Positions 19,493 through 29,932 of a DNA stretch of 64,000 bases are shown piece after piece. The position numbers were made by a program, and so were the translations under genes. Each line of letters begins with the position of its first letter. Position 1 is the stretch's first letter. The notes beneath the pieces were generated by a model that saw only the letters and a list, made by a program, of their open reading frames with translations, was not told where the DNA came from and did not search any database. The stretch covers positions 2,382,894 to 2,446,893 of the forward strand of contig NZ_CP007446.1 of NCBI RefSeq assembly GCF_000600005.1, in the 5' to 3' direction. The DNA comes from Snodgrassella alvi wkB2. Its GTDB lineage: Bacteria > Pseudomonadota > Gammaproteobacteria > Burkholderiales > Neisseriaceae.

Positions 19493-20821
19493 TTATTTAA
19501 CCTGGGGCAACATTCCGTTAGGTAATAGTTGCCAGACGTATCCGGGGTATTTCATTTTACCCGCCAAAGCACCGGCTTCATCGCCATAACCCCAGAAATA
19601 ATCTACTCTTACTGCACCGTTAATGGCACTGCCGGTATCCTGCGCCATCATTAACCGGTTTAAACCAAAACCATTAGCGGGATGGGTAGTAGCAACAAAT
19701 AAAGGGGCACCCAGATTCATAAAGTGGCTGTCGACAGCTGCAGAATATCCTTTGGTAAGGGGTACACCCAATGCACCGGTTGGTCCGCTGGCTGGTTCTG
19801 CAGATGCGCGAAAAAAGACATAGCTTGGATTTTGCCCTAAGACTTCAGCCAATTGCTGCGGATGTTGCTGTAGCCAGGCTTTAATACCCTGCATTGAGGT
19901 TTGTGCAAGTGGCAGATAGCCTTTGTTAGCCATATATTTTCCAATTGATACATAAGGGTAGTCATTTTTATCAGCAAAACTGAGGCGCAGCATCCGGCCG
20001 TCAGGTGTTCTTAACTGCCCCGACCCCTGTACGTGCAGAAAAAATAATTCTACTGGATCATTAGCATAACCCAGAACAGGGGCTTTGCCATTAAGTGCGC
20101 CTGCATTAATCTGGGCACGGGTGTAATACGGAATTAATTGGTTACCACTGATGCGGCCTTTTAGTGCCCGTGTTTTCTCATTCAGGGGAAAGGAGGCCAG
20201 ATTAGCGGTGTAATCTCCGTTAGGTGTAATGACGCCGCTATTTGCTCCGGTAAGTCGGATACGTACAACACCCTGACGCTGTCCGGCATTCAGCGGAACG
20301 ACGATAAAATCGCTGGGAATACCATAAATAGGAAAGCGCGCCTGTGCAGTCTGTCTGGTATCGCCCGGCAGCATTGGTTCATAGTAGCCGGTTACAGTAC
20401 CGGCCAGCTGTCCGTTCTGGCTGACTTCCCATGGCGTGAAATAAGTTTCAAAAAATACTCTGGCATGCTGGTTATGTCTGGATGTGCGTGCTGCCTGCTG
20501 ACATACTGGCTGCCAGGCTGGCTGCATTTGCAGTTTGCTGCAACTGGTTTTGAATGCATCCAGACTATCAACAAATGACTGAATCGGCCATTGTGGTAAT
20601 TCCTGATAAGAAACAGCCCGATAGCTGACACCAGCTTTCCCCGGAGTAAAGACATAATTCCGAGGTAATGGTTTACCCGGTGTTACTGAACCGGTTTCGC
20701 CTGGAAGAATTTTATCTGTAGGTTTACGGACATGAGGACAGGCACTCAGAAATAAAACACAGAAGCACAGTATCCAGCAGCGAATTAAGTTGAATTTCTT
20801 TGATGGCAAGATTTTTGACAT
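19493..20821 (-). CDS. mltA: Membrane-bound lytic murein transglycosylase A
   Basis: MltA cleaves peptidoglycan to give 1,6-anhydromuropeptides and is anchored in the outer membrane. The 442-residue precursor begins with a lipoprotein signal whose lipobox is LSAC near residue 28. The MltA domain follows (SVDSLDAFKTSCSKL-type region, then TGYYEPMLPGDTR), and the C-terminal 3D domain carries the catalytic aspartate in AQDTGSAI together with DYFWGYGDEAG. Length is normal. It is probably monocistronic. Confidence 0.95.
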   Translation of the reverse strand: MSKILPSKKFNLIRCWILCFCVLFLSACPHVRKPTDKILPGETGSVTPGKPLPRNYVFTPGKAGVSYRAVSYQELPQWPIQSFVDSLDAFKTSCSKLQMQPAWQPVCQQAARTSRHNQHARVFFETYFTPWEVSQNGQLAGTVTGYYEPMLPGDTRQTAQARFPIYGIPSDFIVVPLNAGQRQGVVRIRLTGANSGVITPNGDYTANLASFPLNEKTRALKGRISGNQLIPYYTRAQINAGALNGKAPVLGYANDPVELFFLHVQGSGQLRTPDGRMLRLSFADKNDYPYVSIGKYMANKGYLPLAQTSMQGIKAWLQQHPQQLAEVLGQNPSYVFFRASAEPASGPTGALGVPLTKGYSAAVDSHFMNLGAPLFVATTHPANGFGLNRLMMAQDTGSAINGAVRVDYFWGYGDEAGALAGKMKYPGYVWQLLPNGMLPQVK

Positions 20822-20970
20822 TTTTTAATAGGAATTGAGATCGATACAGATAATATAAACTATATTTTTACACCATTATGACAGTCCGTCACGCTTTTAA
20901 ACAATGAACTACTGAATAACTGATTTTAGGCAGTGATATCTGGCGTTGTATAAACTGAATGTAAACACTC

Positions 20971-20979
20971 TGTTACAAT
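20971..20979 (+). promoter_or_regulatory. Extended -10 promoter element of mutS
   Basis: TGTTACAAT is an extended -10 (TG-N-TACAAT) 37 nt before the mutS ATG. No good -35 stands at the usual distance, as is common with extended -10 promoters. Confidence 0.4.
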
Positions 20980-21015
20980 AGCGTTTTTTTAATCAATTCA
21001 AATATTCTCCACATT

Positions 21016-23628
21016 ATGAGTAAACCCGCCCTCACACCGATGATGACGCAATACCTGTCTATTAAGGCTGAACATCAGGACAAATTACTGTTTTACCGGA
21101 TGGGGGATTTCTATGAACTGTTTCTGGAAGATGCCGTTGAAGCAGCCCGTCTGCTGGATATAACGCTGACTACTCGCGGACAGATTAACGGGGAACCGGT
21201 CAGAATGGCCGGTGTACCTTATCATGCAGCCGAACAATATCTGGCTAAGCTAGTAAAACTGGGTAAAAGTGTAGCTATTTGTGAACAAACGGGTGAAGTG
21301 GGGGCAAATAAGGGACCGGTAGAACGGCAGGTTGTGCGTATTGTTACACCGGGTACAGTGACTGATACGGCGTTACTTGAAGATAAAGAGACCAACCGTA
21401 TTGTGGCCATTTCTTTATTGAAAAAACAGCTTGGCATAGCGTGGCTTTCGCTGCAAAGCGGAGAATTCAGATGCAAAATCATTACTCCTGAAGCATTGCC
21501 TAATGAGCTGGCACGTTTGCAGGCTGCAGAAATACTGCTTTCTGATCAAACTCAGGAAAAATTGAATCTTAGTGGCTATGATCGGCAGCTAACCCGGTTA
21601 CACGCATGGCAATTTGCTGCTGATACCGGTGCCCGAATGATTGAGCGTTATTTTGGCAGTCAGGATTTACGTGCTTTCGGTTTACAACCGGGAGTGCATG
21701 ATGCAGCAATCGGTGCTGCGGGTGCTTTGCTGAACTATGTGCAGCAAACCCAAATGCAGTTACCTAAACATTTAGACAGCCTGTCACTGGAACAGGAATC
21801 TGCTTATATTGGTATGGATGCGGCAACCCGCCGCAATCTGGAACTAACTCAGACTTTAAGCGGTTTAAAAGCACCGACACTATTTTCTGTTTTAGACCAG
21901 TGTGCAACTCATATGGGCAGTCGTCTATTGGCACAATGGTTACATCAGCCATTGCGTCAGCGTCAGCAAATTATAGCCCGGCAACAGGCCGTTGCAGAGC
22001 TGGCCTCTCAGCAGGCGCAGGTAACATCCATGCTAAATCAGGTAGCTGATATTGAACGTATTGCCGCACGAATTGCTATTGGCAGTGCCCGCCCTCGTGA
22101 TTTATCTGCTTTACGGGATAGCGTGACTATTCTGGCAGAATTCCGTTTAGAAGAATCCGTCCAGAGTAGCAGCCTGATACAAACTCTACTGGAACAGTTT
22201 CCACCTGCCGCACCTATTGCCGAACAGTTAAATATGGCGATTATGCCTGAACCATCGATATGGTTGCGCGACGGTGGGGTGATTAATGATGGCTTTGATG
22301 CGGAACTGGATGAATTACGCCGTTTACAGAATCATGCAGATGAGTTTTTGCTGCAATTAGAAAACCGGGAACGAGAACGCACAGGTTTATCCAGTTTGAA
22401 AGTTGAATTCAACCGTGTGCATGGTTTTTATATTGAATTGAGCAAGGTACAGTCTGAACAGGCTCCGGCAGACTATCAGCGACGCCAGACTCTGAAAAAT
22501 GCAGAACGTTATATCACGCCTGAGTTAAAAGATTTCGAAGAAAAAGTATTAAGTGCACAGCAAAATGCACTGGAACGGGAAAAACAGATATATGACAAGC
22601 TGTTGCTGCAATTACAAAGTGAACTGCCGGTATTACAGCGCTGTGCCCGTGCGGCAGCCAGTCTGGATGTATTAAATACACTGGCCAGATATGCATGCAC
22701 CGAACATTATTGTTTTCCGGAATTGGTAAACTATCCGTGTTTACAGATTAAAAATGGCCGTCATCCGGTAGTGGCTGCGCAAGTTAAACAGTTTACTGCC
22801 AATGATACGCGTCTTGATGAAAAACGGCGCCTGATGCTCTTAACCGGCCCGAATATGGGGGGTAAATCTACTTATATGCGACAAGTAGCCTTAATTGTGT
22901 TACTGGCGCATATTGGTGCTCCGGTACCTGCAGACAGCTGTACACTGGGAGAATTTGACCAGATATTTACCCGTATTGGTGCTTCGGATGATCTGGCAGG
23001 TAACCGCTCTACCTTTATGGTAGAAATGTCGGAAACGGCTTATATTCTGCATCATGCAACAGAACAATCGCTGGTATTAATGGATGAAGTTGGCCGTGGC
23101 ACATCTACCTTTGATGGTCTGGCTCTGGCGCAGGCCATTGCAGAACATTTACTGCAAAGAAATCGCAGTTATACTCTTTTTGCTACCCATTATTTTGAGT
23201 TAACCCGCTTACCTGAGCAGCATGCACACGCATTCAATATGCATCTTGCGGCTTTGGAACAAGGACAGGATATTGTTTTTCTGCATCATATTGAACCCGG
23301 ACCGGCAAGTAAAAGTTATGGGATAGCAGTAGCGAAACTGGCCGGACTGCCGGCGCGGGCACTAAATGCCGCCTACCGCCATTTACAAACACTTGAACAG
23401 CATGCAGCTTCCGAGCAGCCGCAACTGGATATGTTTCAGGCTCAGGCAGCAGACAGCGAAGAAGAAACCATGATGGATACCGATATTAATCATGTTGCTA
23501 TATCGGCAATTCCTGCTGATTTATGCGCTCAGCTAAATGCACTAAAGCCTGATGAACTGACACCTAAAGCAGCACTGGCTGCTATTTATGATCTGGTGAA
23601 CTGCTGGCAAAATCATCAGTCATCATAA
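21016..23628 (+). CDS. mutS: DNA mismatch repair protein MutS
   Basis: MutS recognises mismatches and starts repair with MutL. The 870-residue protein has the mismatch-reading Phe-x-Glu (F32 and E34 in GDFYELF), the connector and lever domains, and the ABC ATPase with Walker [11 protein letters not shown] near residue 610, the signature STFMVEMSE and Walker [13 protein letters not shown]. The C-terminal tail ends in a helix region ([20 protein letters not shown]) that is the usual tetramer and beta-clamp region. All key residues are present and the length is typical. Confidence 0.98.
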   Translation: MSKPALTPMMTQYLSIKAEHQDKLLFYRMGDFYELFLEDAVEAARLLDITLTTRGQINGEPVRMAGVPYHAAEQYLAKLVKLGKSVAICEQTGEVGANKGPVERQVVRIVTPGTVTDTALLEDKETNRIVAISLLKKQLGIAWLSLQSGEFRCKIITPEALPNELARLQAAEILLSDQTQEKLNLSGYDRQLTRLHAWQFAADTGARMIERYFGSQDLRAFGLQPGVHDAAIGAAGALLNYVQQTQMQLPKHLDSLSLEQESAYIGMDAATRRNLELTQTLSGLKAPTLFSVLDQCATHMGSRLLAQWLHQPLRQRQQIIARQQAVAELASQQAQVTSMLNQVADIERIAARIAIGSARPRDLSALRDSVTILAEFRLEESVQSSSLIQTLLEQFPPAAPIAEQLNMAIMPEPSIWLRDGGVINDGFDAELDELRRLQNHADEFLLQLENRERERTGLSSLKVEFNRVHGFYIELSKVQSEQAPADYQRRQTLKNAERYITPELKDFEEKVLSAQQNALEREKQIYDKLLLQLQSELPVLQRCARAAASLDVLNTLARYACTEHYCFPELVNYPCLQIKNGRHPVVAAQVKQFTANDTRLDEKRRLMLLTGPNMGGKSTYMRQVALIVLLAHIGAPVPADSCTLGEFDQIFTRIGASDDLAGNRSTFMVEMSETAYILHHATEQSLVLMDEVGRGTSTFDGLALAQAIAEHLLQRNRSYTLFATHYFELTRLPEQHAHAFNMHLAALEQGQDIVFLHHIEPGPASKSYGIAVAKLAGLPARALNAAYRHLQTLEQHAASEQPQLDMFQAQAADSEEETMMDTDINHVAISAIPADLCAQLNALKPDELTPKAALAAIYDLVNCWQNHQSS

Positions 23629-23655
23629 AAAATGCATAGAAAATCGGTTTTTTAG

Positions 23656-23683
23656 TTGACATAAGGCTGATTATCCGTATAAT
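23656..23683 (+). promoter_or_regulatory. Consensus promoter of the initiator tRNA
   Basis: TTGACA at 23656-23661 and TATAAT at 23678-23683 are both perfect sigma-70 hexamers, separated by 16 nt, and end 15 nt before the tRNA. Confidence 0.9.
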
Positions 23684-23698
23684 AGCTCCCTTACCAGA

Positions 23699-23775
<77 letters not shown>

Positions 23776-23782
23776 GATTTCT

Positions 23783-23814
23783 AAAATGTCCTGTTTAAAA
23801 CAGGACATTTTGTT
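23783..23814 (+). terminator. Terminator of tRNA-fMet
   Basis: AAAATGTCCTG pairs perfectly with CAGGACATTTT around a 7-nt AT loop, followed by GTTTTATT. Confidence 0.9.
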
Positions 23815-24465
23815 TTATTCATTCTCTGAACATCATTTCAAAAATAGATATTTCTGATTTTCGATTACCGATTTTACTTATTTATTTTTATTAGTAGTTG
23901 CGATTTATCTTAATTATCCATTTCATAACAAGCTGATTGATACAACCAGATTCAATATCTGACTCATAAATGTAAAACGACAATATCAAAAATGCAGGTT
24001 TAATGGCTTTGAACATATAAAGGCAGAAAAGATATGCAAAATCTTTCTGTACTGAGAATATTTTCAGATATCGAAAAATATCTTAATTACTCATATCAAT
24101 CACATGTAAACCTGTAAAATTAACAATATTATTTTCACTTGCATCACTGCACGGTATATATTTTATTAAATCTTTCAAAGTCTCAGTAATATTGGTTATC
24201 GGTTCAAAGCTTCCATGATTAATATCAGATATCCGTAAAACTTTAGATTAATTATATGAGATTCGACACGGAAACACTGGAATGTAAACAACAGTGTTAT
24301 GTTCAGATAAGCTCGGAAATCAGAAATTATATTAAAAATTAATTTTCAACCAGTTTATTTACTCTGCCTGAATACTGGATTAACTCTAACTACTTAGGTA
24401 AGATAAAAATGAAGTAAGTAATCTGGAAATCCCGTGCGTTTTCTGGAATATTTAAAGGGTGATTA
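23815..24465. other. AT-rich gap with a possible gene fragment
   Basis: The gap of about 650 bases has no intact gene. The minus strand holds a protein-like open stretch of 55 codons (see 24083-24247). No direct repeat of the tRNA 3' end, which would mark an attachment site, was found. Confidence 0.45.
24083..24247 (-). pseudogene. Possible C-terminal gene fragment
   Basis: A stretch of about 54 codons without a start codon ends at a TAA at 24083-24085. It reads like real protein in composition (SDINHGSFEPITNITETLKD, then KYIPCSDASENNIVNFTG). The family is unknown. It could be chance in AT-rich DNA. Confidence 0.3.
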
Positions 24466-25158
24466 ATGTATAAATTCAACGGATTTACGCAGGCTGGACT
24501 CAATTTTTTACAAGATATCCGGATTAATAATAGTAAGCCGTGGTTTGATGAGCATCGTTCAATTTATGACCATGAATTGATACAGCCATTTCGTGCACTG
24601 GTTGAACAGTTAACCCCTGAAATGTTGAAAATCGACAAAGAATTTGAAACTCGCCCGGCTATTGGTAAAACGATATCACGTATTCATCGTGATACCCGTT
24701 TCTCAAAAGATAAATCTCTTTATCGCAGCCGTTTATGGCTGACATTCAAACGTCCAAGCCGCGACTGGAAAGAGGCTCCTGCCTATTTTTTTGAAATTAG
24801 TCCCGATACTTATCGATATGGGCTTGGTTATTATTGTGCACCCAAACAAACTATGGACATTTTCCGTGAAGAAATACTGAATAAACCGGAAGTGTTTTTA
24901 AAAGTGATGAGGTGCGTGAAGAAACCGTTTGAGCTTGTTGGTGATAGTTATAAACGTCCTTTAGTTAAAGAGCAGGATAAAAAGATTGCAACATGGTACA
25001 ACCGGAAAAGTATTGCTGTAATGGCAACCAATCATCATATCGAGGATATACTTGACAGGGATTTACCAAATAAACTGACCCAAGGCTTTAAACAGTTATT
25101 ACCACTTTATGATTTTTTAATGGATGTAGAGTTCATTAAGAATATTTCCAAGTTATAA
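24466..25158 (+). CDS. DUF2461 domain-containing protein
   Basis: This 230-residue protein belongs to the DUF2461 (TIGR02453) family of unknown function. The family pattern is clear: an N-terminal FLQDIRINNSKPWFDEHR, then RPAIGKTISRIHRDTRFSKDKSLYRSRLW, and AYFFEISPDTYRYGLGYY. AAAGGG precedes the ATG by 6 nt. It is soluble and has no operon partner. It opens an accessory stretch downstream of the tRNA. Confidence 0.9.
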   Translation: MYKFNGFTQAGLNFLQDIRINNSKPWFDEHRSIYDHELIQPFRALVEQLTPEMLKIDKEFETRPAIGKTISRIHRDTRFSKDKSLYRSRLWLTFKRPSRDWKEAPAYFFEISPDTYRYGLGYYCAPKQTMDIFREEILNKPEVFLKVMRCVKKPFELVGDSYKRPLVKEQDKKIATWYNRKSIAVMATNHHIEDILDRDLPNKLTQGFKQLLPLYDFLMDVEFIKNISKL

Positions 25159-25187
25159 ATATTCTCATCAATATAAAATGATTTTTA

Positions 25188-25490
25188 TTATTTCCCGTTA
25201 TAGCTTTTAATTTCTGAGACAATGTAGCTATAGGGCTTCTTATAATTATTAGTTTTGAATTCTATATTTTCGGCAGGAATACTTTGTAGATATCTGCTCA
25301 GAACATCACGCACTAACATTCGGGTTACCCAATATTGATGTTTATACTTGTTAAAGAATAATTTTTGCCACTGCTCCAATTCCTGATAATTCAAAAATTG
25401 GACATAGTTGGTCAAAGCAAATTCGGGATTTATTTCTTCATTATAGGTAAACCAGATGTGTATTTCATTTTCTGCTATCTTTATAAAGTT
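25188..25490 (-). pseudogene. Truncated 4'-phosphopantetheinyl transferase (Sfp-type) remnant
   Basis: The minus-strand frame reads IHIWFTYNEEINPEFALTNY, then ELEQWQKLFFNKYKHQYWVTRMLVRDVLSRYL and a FKTNNYKKPYSYI segment. That is the first half of an Sfp/HetI-type phosphopantetheinyl transferase, including the helix R-x-x-R/L-x-R-x-x-L-S-R-Y-L. The frame has no good start codon (a stop lies just before residue VENFIK) and ends before the SHS motif and the metal-binding D-x-E of the family. It is truncated at both ends and should be inactive. A GNAT gene lies just upstream on the same strand. Confidence 0.6.
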
Positions 25491-25518
25491 TTCTACTTAA
25501 CAGAGGTCTCTATAAAAA

Positions 25519-26019
25519 TCAAAGTGGTTTATACATATGGTAATTTATCAGTACCTGATTTTTTCTGGATATTTTGTTAGCCCGCTTTATTTTAAAACCC
25601 CATTTTTTAAAAATTGGCATGGCCACTTTTGAAGCATCTACACTTAATTGTGAAAGCTTTTTCTGGTGGGCCAAGTTAAGCACATGGTCATAGAGTTTTC
25701 TGGCTACGCCACGTTTTTGAAAATCAGGATGCACGTAAAAACAGTCTATGTAACCATCATCTTTAAGTTCAATAAACCCCGCAAGGCGTGAGCCAAAGAT
25801 AGCCATCCAAGGCTGAGTGTTATCTAAACGTTTTAACCACATCTGATAATCTGGTGGTGTTGGGCACCATGCTTCTTGCTCTGCTTTGTTATAAATATCG
25901 GTATCAATAGCATGAATAGTCGAATGAAACAAATCGCATATTTCAGTGGCATAGAGTGGAGAGTATGGTTTTACTTCGATTTCAGATGCAGCATTACCCA
26001 ACTTGTTTTCTATTTTCAT
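25519..26019 (-). CDS. GNAT family N-acetyltransferase
   Basis: This 166-residue GNAT protein shows the acetyl-CoA site FQKRGVARKLYDHVL (Q/R-x-x-G-x-A/G) near 105-118, preceded by the strand DGYIDCFYVHPDF, and ends with a C-terminal GFKIKR strand typical of the fold. I chose ATG 26019 because GGAG lies 9 nt upstream; a longer in-frame start at 26064 adds a low-quality extension. The substrate is unknown. It probably is transcribed alone, before the phosphopantetheinyl transferase remnant. Confidence 0.85.
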   Translation of the reverse strand: MKIENKLGNAASEIEVKPYSPLYATEICDLFHSTIHAIDTDIYNKAEQEAWCPTPPDYQMWLKRLDNTQPWMAIFGSRLAGFIELKDDGYIDCFYVHPDFQKRGVARKLYDHVLNLAHQKKLSQLSVDASKVAMPIFKKWGFKIKRANKISRKNQVLINYHMYKPL

Positions 26020-26221
26020 TATGATTTGCTCCAGCAAGACTTTGCACTTCATTATCATCAACATTGATATGTTATCGCATATTTGCTGAGAAATTCATTA
26101 TCACTGCAAAATACCGGGTATTGCTGCCGGTAACAGCCAGATAAGAATCAGAAAAACTTTTTATCTTAATACGATGCCACATGATAAATGGCATAAAATT
26201 TACAAACTAAGTTTAATCAAA

Positions 26222-26872
26222 CTAGTTTCCGCTACTTTTTTGCACATCCGGATAAACCCAAAGCTTATTATCATGCACTTCTGCCAGAAAAACATCATCC
26301 AGTTTTTCTCCTAACCGGTTCAGCTCATTTTCCAGCCATTTTTCGTCATGCCCCAGAGATTTTAAACTTGGGTAATTCACTACTCCATTTTCTACTACAA
26401 CAACGGCCATGGAGGGATCACCTTTTTTTACTACGGTCATCTGACCATTATATTCAAACCAGACATCACTGAGCGCTTCCAGACTGTTGTAGCCACGCTG
26501 ATGCAGTAACATAATAAAATCACGGATAGACAGTTTTGCTTTACGAAAATTCTGTGAAAGCACGATTCCATTTTCCATTAAGCGTATAGAGGTACCGTCA
26601 ACAAAATCTTTAGCAATATTGCGCTTAAATGTGGTGTAACGTACCAGTAACAGTAATCCTGCCCAAAAAATGGAAGCACTCATAAGTAGGGTAATACTTA
26701 TGGACGGATTATATAGCGGACCGCCAATAATTGCCCCTAAAACCACGTTACCTACCTGATCAATAGCAGAAATGGGCGCCAGAGACCCTTTACCGGATAA
26801 GTTGATGTATACTAACAGAATACAAAATGCGACCAGCATTTTGAAAATGATATTGAGATAGATGGGATTCAT
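26222..26872 (-). CDS. DUF421 family membrane protein (YetF/YcaP-like)
   Basis: The 216-residue protein has three N-terminal membrane helices (about 8-25, 35-50, 58-78) and a cytoplasmic C-terminal domain. DUF421 features seen are the SAIDQVGNVVLGAIIGG segment, then DGTSIRLMENGIVLSQNFRKAKLSIRDF and the LHQRGYNSLEALSDVWFEYNGQMTVVKK block. Family function is poorly known; members in spore-formers relate to germination or wall stability. It stands alone. Confidence 0.85.
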   Translation of the reverse strand: MNPIYLNIIFKMLVAFCILLVYINLSGKGSLAPISAIDQVGNVVLGAIIGGPLYNPSISITLLMSASIFWAGLLLLVRYTTFKRNIAKDFVDGTSIRLMENGIVLSQNFRKAKLSIRDFIMLLHQRGYNSLEALSDVWFEYNGQMTVVKKGDPSMAVVVVENGVVNYPSLKSLGHDEKWLENELNRLGEKLDDVFLAEVHDNKLWVYPDVQKSSGN

Positions 26873-27378
26873 TAACGGTTCCTTTTAAACAATAATAACC
26901 GCAGCTTCAGATAAATAAACATAAATTATTGATTTTAATAAATGTATCATGAAATCAATAAAAGATATTATTCTGAATATCGCTCAATATCCTAAAGTAA
27001 TTAATATTTATAATATTAGAAACACAATAATAAAATATATATTTATTATCAATGGTTTATATTGTAATTTTAAGGTAAATTTCAATGTTTAATTTGTTTA
27101 AAATTATGTAATTAATTAAGAATGCTTTTGGTTGAAATTTGGTCTTGATAAGGCAATATTGTTTTTGGCTGGATTATTTTAGTTATATTTTTATCGTTCT
27201 TGCCAGATATTTTCAGACGAAGGTTTTAAAAATTTGAATTCTGATGCGGAGAAAACCAGACTTAGTTACCCGCATCAGGTTATATAACGGCACTGATAAG
27301 ATTACCAATAGCTATCATGGCATTAAAGCAGCTAAGAATTTACGGAAAGGTTTTCATTATCAGTTAATGAAACAAATG
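26873..27378. other. AT-rich intergenic region
   Basis: Nothing was recognised in these 506 bases apart from a less AT-rich patch at about 27235-27370, which has short open stretches in more than one frame but no identifiable motif. Confidence 0.4.
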
Positions 27379-28014
27379 CTATCTAAATACAACTAATTTT
27401 TTATATCTCTGACTTATTGAAGTAATTAATGTTTTTATTTGCTCATCTATATCAGTAAAAAGATAGAAATTATGTAAACGCGGATAGTGTTTGATAAATA
27501 TATTGCCTTTTTGGGTTCCGGCCGGGCATAAATTAAACGCTAATGTATTCGACGTTAAAATAATACTCATAAAATCATCCCAATAAAAAATACCTTCCAT
27601 GTCAACTGATTTGATTAAGATTCCTTCTTCAAAAAACACATAATGATATTCAGCAGGCCAGTTAATTTCTTGGTATAAATTTTTTAATCTTCTGATTTCA
27701 CGAATTATTCCGACAATTTGTGCTATAGATATCAGTAAAAATATAATCACGAGTATCTGAATAGATTCTATAGCTGTTCTAGGTATTGCATTTTCCTCTA
27801 AAAAAAATTTTTGCAAATAAAAACATGCAATATCGATGATATAAATAATTACGCCGCTAAAAAAAATTTTTTTAGGAAAATATATTTTAAATATCTCCCG
27901 GAATATTTGAGGCGCCGGTGATTGATTTTCTTCTAATTTAATATTCCTGGTAAATAAATATGTTGCCGTATCAGGATCGAAAGCAACATAAGGCTCTAAT
28001 ATATATTTTTTCAT
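27379..28014 (-). CDS. Hypothetical membrane protein, YcxB-like C-terminal domain
   Basis: The 211-residue protein has an N-terminal cytoplasmic strand region (ATYLFTRNIKLEE), two membrane helices at about 48-70 and 80-105, and a C-terminal PH-like domain with the pattern YHYVFFEEGILIKSVDMEGI, then FYWDDFMSIILTSNTLAFNL and DIDEQIKTLI. This layout is that of YcxB-type small membrane proteins. The DNA is more AT-rich than its neighbours. No operon partner was seen. Function unknown. Confidence 0.6.
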   Translation of the reverse strand: MKKYILEPYVAFDPDTATYLFTRNIKLEENQSPAPQIFREIFKIYFPKKIFFSGVIIYIIDIACFYLQKFFLEENAIPRTAIESIQILVIIFLLISIAQIVGIIREIRRLKNLYQEINWPAEYHYVFFEEGILIKSVDMEGIFYWDDFMSIILTSNTLAFNLCPAGTQKGNIFIKHYPRLHNFYLFTDIDEQIKTLITSISQRYKKLVVFR

Positions 28015-28150
28015 TATGACATTTAATTAATTATGTAAATTAATTTATTTTATCAAAAACCAGATTTATTTATATGATATATGTCAATATTCATTTTTTT
28101 TGTAAATTTATTCTAAACGGATACTCGTTAGATTAATGTTGGAAATAAAA

Positions 28151-28180
28151 CAGGCAACTATGAAGATATCTGGTTGCCTG
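28151..28180 (-). terminator. Terminator of rtcB-prfH
   Basis: CAGGCAAC and GTTGCCTG form an 8-bp perfect stem; on the minus strand it is followed by TTTTATTT, just after the prfH stop. Confidence 0.85.
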
Positions 28181-28187
28181 CTTACTA

Positions 28188-28796
28188 CTACAAAGCTTTG
28201 AAATCCATGCCGGTAAATATTCGTACCGGATTGCCACGGACTATCTGATGATGGTGTTTATGATGAACCGCCTTATTTCTTGCCTGCAATTGCTGTTCCT
28301 GCTGTAACAGCTTATGCTGGAGCAACAGTACAGCTAGTTTTTTATTAGCATGCTGGCTGCGCTCTGATTGCACTTTAACACTAATACCGCTGGCTGTATG
28401 TGTTGCTCTGACAGCTGATTCTGTTTTATTAACGTGCTGTCCGCCTGCTCCGGATGAACGCATGGTTTCAAACACAATTTCATCAGAGTACTGCTGAACA
28501 ACTGGATTAAAACAACTTGCTCCGATAAACCAGTTTTTTCGTTTGTGCTGCGGACGATAAGGGCTGATACAAATCCATTGAATAGTACCCTGCCACATAT
28601 CAGCCAGTGCGCTGGCCTGAGTACCTTCTAAGCTCACCAGTACCGAATGCAGCCCGTGTTTAGCCGGTTCCTGTTCCAGAACTTGTACTTCAACCTGTTT
28701 CTGTTTTGCTTCATATTGTAAACGTGCTAATGCTTTGACAACGGCGAGACAACATTCAGCCGGTCCGTAAGCAGCAGATAATTGCAAAAGTTGCAT
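28188..28796 (-). CDS. prfH: Peptide chain release factor H
   Basis: PrfH is a release-factor paralogue that hydrolyses peptidyl-tRNA on ribosomes cut in the decoding centre. The 202-residue protein lacks the codon-reading domain of RF1/RF2 and keeps the GGQ motif (residues 118-120 in [20 protein letters not shown]). The C-terminus is basic ([16 protein letters not shown]). Its ATG overlaps the rtcB stop (TAATG), so the two are translationally coupled, the known rtcB2-prfH arrangement. Confidence 0.93.
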   Translation of the reverse strand: MQLLQLSAAYGPAECCLAVVKALARLQYEAKQKQVEVQVLEQEPAKHGLHSVLVSLEGTQASALADMWQGTIQWICISPYRPQHKRKNWFIGASCFNPVVQQYSDEIVFETMRSSGAGGQHVNKTESAVRATHTASGISVKVQSERSQHANKKLAVLLLQHKLLQQEQQLQARNKAVHHKHHHQIVRGNPVRIFTGMDFKAL

Positions 28797-29932
28797 TATT
28801 TCTTTTCCGTCTGAACTTTATAAGTAATTACTGGTTTAAGGCGTGCTACCGGTCTGATTAGCTGAGCCTGAACCATGGCTGCGATTACACTTTCAATTGA
28901 TTTATATGCCTGAGGGGCTTCTTCATATAACAGTTCACGATCACAGCAGATTACTCTGCTGCCATGTGCTGTCCGGGTTAACTGTTCTGCTGTATAGCGT
29001 TCTGCCAGCCTGCCCTTACAGGCAGAGCGCTGCCATTTACGCCCTGCACCGTGTGCCAGTGAATATAGTGAGGAAACGGTATCCAGTGGTTGTACCAGAT
29101 AGCTGAAATCACCACGTGAACCAGGAATAATCACTAATCCCCTGTTGGCAGGCGCAGCACCTTTTCGGTGCAACCAGCCATACTCCTTATTGATTGTTAC
29201 CGGTTCTATAAAGTTATGGCTGATATCCAGCAGTTTTTGCCCCTGCTCACGCAGGTTAGCCAGAATACGTCTGCCAATCAGCTCGCGGTTCTGCTGTGCA
29301 TAATCCAGAGCCAGATTGTGTTGCATCAGATATTCTTTACCGGCAGGACTATCGGCGATTAATCCCTGATGTCCGTACTGGCGGGTATGTTTATCCAGAA
29401 TCATGCCGCCCAGCCCGCGTGAACCACTATGTACCATCAGTTGCAGGTGCTGTTTATCCAGTCCGGCCTCCCGGATAATTTCCGGTGCATAAACTGTCTC
29501 CAGCATTTGCAGTTCTGCAAAATGGTTACCGCTGCCAATGGTTCCTGAAGCATATGTATGATTATTTAATGGCAGAATTTCCGGCCATAAAGCTGTACAT
29601 TCTGTGATTGATAGCGGCTGGTCAATATTATCCAGACGCTTAATCAGCTTAGCCTGATTCATTGCCCGGATTTTAACTGTGGTTTGCCATAATGCCATTC
29701 CGCAGCCAATATCCCCGCCAATCAGTGCCGGATAAAGATACTGAGTAGTAAAAAAAGCTGCACCTACCGGATAACCACGGCCGGGATGTAAATCCGGCAT
29801 ACCGGCAACGTATTTAATATCGGGAAGTTTTGCAGTTGTCTCTAGCTGCCGGATGGCTTCGCCCTCTAACCAGAGTTCTGGTGATGTAATCAGGGTAATA
29901 TTGTCCGCCAGCTGCTGAATAGAATTGCCCAT
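28796..29932 (-). CDS. rtcB: RNA ligase RtcB (RtcB2 type, with PrfH)
   Basis: RtcB joins a 2',3'-cyclic phosphate or 3'-phosphate RNA end to a 5'-OH. The 378-residue protein keeps its metal ligands and nucleophile: C77 in GGDIGCGM, H137 in GSGNHFAE, H168 in [10 protein letters not shown]239 in ISHNF and H294 in LAHGAGRK, the guanylylated histidine. ATG 29932 is preferred; an in-frame TTG at 29947 gives five more residues. Pairing with prfH points to repair of 16S rRNA cut in the decoding centre by a toxin such as colicin E3-type nucleases. No rtcA or rtcR lies beside it. Confidence 0.94.
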   Translation of the reverse strand: MGNSIQQLADNITLITSPELWLEGEAIRQLETTAKLPDIKYVAGMPDLHPGRGYPVGAAFFTTQYLYPALIGGDIGCGMALWQTTVKIRAMNQAKLIKRLDNIDQPLSITECTALWPEILPLNNHTYASGTIGSGNHFAELQMLETVYAPEIIREAGLDKQHLQLMVHSGSRGLGGMILDKHTRQYGHQGLIADSPAGKEYLMQHNLALDYAQQNRELIGRRILANLREQGQKLLDISHNFIEPVTINKEYGWLHRKGAAPANRGLVIIPGSRGDFSYLVQPLDTVSSLYSLAHGAGRKWQRSACKGRLAERYTAEQLTRTAHGSRVICCDRELLYEEAPQAYKSIESVIAAMVQAQLIRPVARLKPVITYKVQTEKK

